A stretch of 7,554 nt of DNA from Azonexaceae bacterium (GTDB lineage: Bacteria > Pseudomonadota > Gammaproteobacteria > Burkholderiales > Rhodocyclaceae), in contig SSTB01000262.1 of assembly GCA_009469665.1 (NCBI GenBank), positions 1-7,554 on the forward strand, given 5' to 3'. Positions 5,334 through 7,554 of this stretch are shown one piece after another (position 1 is the stretch's first letter; each line of letters begins with the position of its first letter). A program made the translations under genes and the position numbers. Below the pieces are notes generated by a model. The model ran no database searches and was not told the DNA's origin. It saw only the letters and a list, made by a program, of their open reading frames with translations.

Positions 5334-6002
5334 CTATCTTCCCCGTCGAATTTCAGAAAGGATGTCGCGCCATACCGTTGGGGCCAGCGAGAGGCCGATT
5401 GAATCTCCAATCGATCCCAATAGTTCGATAATGGCGCTTTGACCCCCACTGTCTGCATAAGCAGAAAGGCTCATCCGCATATCGGGTGCGAGAGGGGCCA
5501 GCAACTTATGCACTCGTCGGGCAAGTTCCCGCGCTGCGGCGTGCTTTGCTTCATGCGGTCGACGCTTTTGGGTGTTGTACTCATCAAGTGCAGTGGTAAC
5601 AGCAAGACGCAATCTGGACAGACTCGAAAAATCTCCGCGTTCAAATTGGTCTAGGTCAATTTGCCTTCTGATTGCCCACCAGACATCAGGCGAGAGTGTC
5701 GGCCATACCTCGGTGAGTTTTGAAACATCAGCGCTTTCAACACAGCGCAAAAGTACGAGCAATTCCGCTTTGGTGTCCTGCAATGAAGAATCCTGTTCGG
5801 CGAACAGAACCGTTTGCCGTGCAAACCAAGCCGCGCCCGCAAGTTCATCAACCAATCCATCAATCAGATTAGCGCTCCAACCCAACCTGTCTGCGGCTTC
5901 GTATTGCCCGAGGAATTCCCCTATCACGTGTCGCGTACCATCCTTCTGCGCGGCGATTCGCGGACCCTGTTCCCCAACGAACCTTGCCTTTGGCCTAACC
6001 AT
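5334..6002 (-). CDS. Unrecognised protein coupled to the integrase, 222 aa
   Basis: I do not recognise this protein. After a basic start (MVRPKARFVGEQGPRIAAQK) it is mainly helical, with segments such as LIDGLVDELAGAAWFARQTV, TKAELLVLLRCVESADVSKL, PDVWWAIRRQIDLDQFERGD and HEAKHAAARELARRVHKLLA. It has no obvious active-site motif, signal peptide or membrane span. Its ATG at 6002 shares one base with the integrase stop (TGATG), so it is translated together with the integrase. The GC content, about 50% in sampled lines, is lower than the roughly 60-65% of the phage-type genes further left, which suggests a different origin. It could be element cargo, such as a defence or fitness gene, or an integration accessory; the sequence does not say which. 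Confidence 0.8.
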   Translation of the reverse strand: MVRPKARFVGEQGPRIAAQKDGTRHVIGEFLGQYEAADRLGWSANLIDGLVDELAGAAWFARQTVLFAEQDSSLQDTKAELLVLLRCVESADVSKLTEVWPTLSPDVWWAIRRQIDLDQFERGDFSSLSRLRLAVTTALDEYNTQKRRPHEAKHAAARELARRVHKLLAPLAPDMRMSLSAYADSGGQSAIIELLGSIGDSIGLSLAPTVWRDILSEIRRGR

Positions 6003-7102
6003 CAGCCGGCAACCCCGAGTCGAGCAGCCAGCTTTTCGCCTGTGCTTACGATATGCTCGTCGGCCAGATGCGAATACCGAGCAACCATCTGCAAGGTTCG
6101 GTGGCCAAGCACCTTGGCAATCTCAACTAGTGAAACGCCACTCATGGCCAAGTAACTCGCCGCGGTGTGCCGGAGGTCGTGCCAGTGAAAATCGGTGATT
6201 TCCGCCGCCTTCAAGGCCAGTTCCCAAGCCGTCCGAAGGCTTCGTGTATCACCTTTCTCTTTGACGGGCGGGAACACTTGATCATCCTTCAGGTCGCGCA
6301 CCTTTGATCGGTCTTGAAGCAGCGCAAATGCTTCGCCCACCAAGGGAATTGAGCGCGTTTCCCCATTCTTGGTCTTCGTCAAAGTGATAACTCGGCGATT
6401 GAAGTCCACCTGCCCATACCGCAGGGTCATGATTTCCGCCTGCCTGGCACCGGTCGTCAAAGCGAGGACCACAGCCAAGTAAAGGTCGGAGTGGGGGCGG
6501 CAGGCATCGAGTAGGCGCACGCGTTCTTGGTCAGAAAGGAAACGCACGCGCCCGGTATTCTCTGATGGCTTGCTAATAGCCTCCACCGGGTTCTTCTCGA
6601 TCCACTGCAGTTCCTTGCGGCCATGGGCAAAACAGGAGCTGAGGGCAGCCAGGTAGCGATTCACGGTAGGTCCGCTGCGCTTGGCCTTGGGGCGCTTGGC
6701 ATCCTTTTCCGGATCCCCGGTAGCTGGCGTGGCCCATTTGTTTGTTTCGCCAGCCAGTAACTTGTCACGCTCCTTGGCGATCCGCTGCGGAGTGATGGAG
6801 TTGAGCAGATCATCGCCGAAGACCCCAACCCAATAATCAAGTTGGGCCTCGCGCTCGCTGTAGCGGGCCAGCGTTCTTTCAGCATGGGGTTTGTACTCGG
6901 CAACAAGGTCTTTGAATGTGTGCCGCTTCGACTGGCCGAAGTACCGCCCGGCCTTCATGTCCTCTTCGGTCGTCCTGGCCCAATTCTTCGCATCGGTCAG
7001 CTTCTCGAAGGTTGCCGTTTCGGGCGCAAACCCCCTGAGCCGCACTTTGACACGGTAATTCGTCTTTCCGTCGCTGGTGACCCGCTTCTCGATCGTGGCC
7101 AT
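6002..7102 (-). CDS. int: Site-specific tyrosine recombinase (integrase)
   Basis: This full-length 366-aa phage-type integrase would catalyse insertion and excision of the element at the neighbouring tRNA-Leu gene. It has an N-terminal arm-binding region (about 1-55, KTNYRVKVRLRGFAPETATF), a SAM-like core-binding domain (about 60-180) with a charged insertion (about 118-145), and a catalytic domain (about 185-366). The active-site residues are all visible: Arg220 in TTGARQAE, Lys245 in TKTKNGETR, His308 and Arg311 in HWHDLRH, His334 in LGHRT and the nucleophile Tyr343 in ARYSHL. The gene looks intact. ATG 7102 has a strong GGGAGG (7108-7113) five bases upstream. It is the first gene of the leftward row and overlaps the following gene by one base. 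Confidence 0.96.
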   Translation of the reverse strand: MATIEKRVTSDGKTNYRVKVRLRGFAPETATFEKLTDAKNWARTTEEDMKAGRYFGQSKRHTFKDLVAEYKPHAERTLARYSEREAQLDYWVGVFGDDLLNSITPQRIAKERDKLLAGETNKWATPATGDPEKDAKRPKAKRSGPTVNRYLAALSSCFAHGRKELQWIEKNPVEAISKPSENTGRVRFLSDQERVRLLDACRPHSDLYLAVVLALTTGARQAEIMTLRYGQVDFNRRVITLTKTKNGETRSIPLVGEAFALLQDRSKVRDLKDDQVFPPVKEKGDTRSLRTAWELALKAAEITDFHWHDLRHTAASYLAMSGVSLVEIAKVLGHRTLQMVARYSHLADEHIVSTGEKLAARLGVAG

Positions 7103-7129
7103 GTTCGCCTCCCAATAACCAATGAGAGA

Positions 7130-7158
7130 AGCATAGAACAGGTGACAAAAAACGGCAA
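7130..7158 (-). promoter_or_regulatory. Candidate int promoter
   Basis: On the minus strand, TTGCCG (7153-7158) and TATGCT (7130-7135) are 17 bp apart, matching sigma-70 spacing with 3/6 and 4/6 consensus bases. Transcription would start near 7123, about 20 bases before the integrase ATG. This is a modest match; the prediction rests on placement and spacing. Confidence 0.4.
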
Positions 7159-7174
7159 CACCCGATAACTATTC

Positions 7175-7350
7175 TGGACACTTTGCGACACAAAAATGTT
7201 TTATTTCATGTAGTTGCTTTATTGTCCTGCGCCATGCGGGGCACCTATGGGACACTTGAGGCGAAAACCCTTACTTATCCACAGCCGGGTGCCATTCATT
7301 GCCCTTGTCTATTGCTGAGTATTCTGACTCAGTGTCCCACCAGTGTCCCG
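7175..7350. repeat. Short repeats resembling integrase arm-type sites
   Basis: Two adjacent 11-bp direct repeats, CAGTGTCCCAC (7330-7340) and CAGTGTCCCGC (7341-7351), are joined by inverted copies TGGGACACTT (7248-7257) and TGGACACTT (7175-7183). Shared motif: AGTGTCC. Clustered short sites on both sides of a future crossover are typical of arm sites bound by the integrase N-terminal domain. Binding is inferred. Confidence 0.5.
7275..7283 (+). promoter_or_regulatory. Perfect DnaA box
   Basis: TTATCCACA matches the strict E. coli DnaA-box consensus exactly. It is a single copy in the int-tRNA gap. A chance match in a window of this length is unlikely but possible. Confidence 0.4.
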
Positions 7351-7369
7351 CTAAAGGCTTCTGAAGCCC

Positions 7370-7402
7370 TAAAAGAAAAAGGCTTTCATCGCTGAAAGCC
7401 TT
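7370..7402 (-). terminator. Rho-independent terminator of tRNA-Leu
   Basis: Read on the minus strand, a perfect 10-bp stem AAGGCTTTCA / TGAAAGCCTT (7393-7402 and 7379-7388) with a 4-base GCGA loop is followed by TTTTTCTTTT. It begins 11 bp after the tRNA 3' end and would stop tRNA transcription before it enters int. Confidence 0.85.
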
Positions 7403-7413
7403 GTACTGCCTAG

Positions 7414-7498
7414 TGGTGCCCAGGAAGGGACTCGAACCCCCACGCCTTACGGCGCCAGAACCTAAATCTGGTGCGTCTACCAATTTCGCCACCTGGGC
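7414..7498 (-). tRNA. tRNA-Leu (anticodon UAG)
   Basis: The 85-nt gene folds as a class II tRNA. The acceptor stem is GCCCAGG (7492-7498) paired with CCTGGGC (7418-7424). Discriminator A is at 7417 and an encoded CCA at 7414-7416. The anticodon stem CCAGA/TCTGG closes the loop TTTAGGT, with anticodon TAG at 7462-7464. A long variable arm (CGCCGTAAGGCG) follows, typical of tRNA-Leu, and then the GGTTCGAGTCC T-arm. It decodes CUA and other CUN codons. Its 3' end faces the integrase gene, the usual geometry for an element using this tRNA as its integration site. Confidence 0.97.
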
Positions 7499-7508
7499 AG
7501 GCGGCGGG

Positions 7509-7514
7509 ATTCTA
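7509..7514 (-). promoter_or_regulatory. -10 box of the tRNA-Leu promoter
   Basis: TAGAAT (5/6 consensus) lies 10 bp upstream of the mature tRNA 5' end, followed by a GC-rich discriminator CCCGCCGCC, as in stable-RNA promoters under stringent control. No clear -35 hexamer is seen at the right distance. Confidence 0.55.
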
Positions 7515-7554
7515 ACATCGCTATACTTGCCGCCGCCATGCCGGTCGACCACTA

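Larger units (their letters stand above)
7103..7413. other. Non-coding attachment region between int and tRNA-Leu
   Basis: No credible gene is found here. The stretch holds the int promoter candidate, several GTGTCCC-like short repeats, a perfect DnaA box, an inverted repeat CTGAGT-attctg-ACTCAG (7315-7332) and the tRNA terminator. This is where the attachment site of the element should lie, possibly extending into the tRNA 3' end. The core cannot be defined without the other junction. Confidence 0.6.

Noticed and set aside
5572..6198. Plus-strand ORF of 208 codons
   Set aside because: It crosses the junction of the integrase and the 222-aa gene on the other strand; no domain is seen.
7271..7552. 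Minus-strand ORF of 93 codons across the tRNA
   Set aside because: It runs straight through the complete tRNA-Leu gene and its terminator.

Overview
The window looks like the integrase-proximal part of an integrated phage-like or satellite-like element in a GC-rich proteobacterium. A beta- or gammaproteobacterial host is my inference from the GC content, the IS5-group transposase and the tRNA promoter style. Every gene I can support lies on the minus strand, so the element reads from right to left.

Right end (7103-7554): a complete tRNA-Leu(UAG) gene with encoded CCA, a stringent-type promoter and a rho-independent terminator. A non-coding stretch follows that carries short GTGTCCC-type repeats, probably integrase arm sites, and one perfect DnaA box. 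Next comes a full-length tyrosine recombinase (6002-7102), the expected integrase for insertion beside this tRNA. Its stop overlaps the start of an unrecognised 222-aa gene (5334-6002).

Centre (2461-5257): a replication module of tightly packed genes, several joined by ATGA overlaps. In order they are a winged-helix DNA-binding protein (excisionase- or regulator-like), a 43-aa small ORF, a phage O-type replication initiator, an unrecognised 176-aa protein, and a DnaB/Twinkle-type replicative helicase. The initiator gene carries a cluster of 18-bp repeats in its linker region. These resemble iterons, and I propose them as the element's replication origin, as in lambda gene O.

Left part (376-2461): four small phage-type proteins, namely a 95-aa unknown, a coiled-coil protein, a DUF5681 protein and an alpha-helical unknown. 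A DUF7694-like gene follows that is possibly broken by an in-frame amber codon. A short gene-free stretch separates it from the 5' end of an IS5-family insertion sequence (1-256), which runs out of the window. No capsid, terminase, tail or lysis gene is visible, and neither is a CI-like repressor or a divergent control region. The second attachment site is also not in the window. The element could be a satellite, an integrative plasmid-like element, or a prophage cut or continued at the IS.
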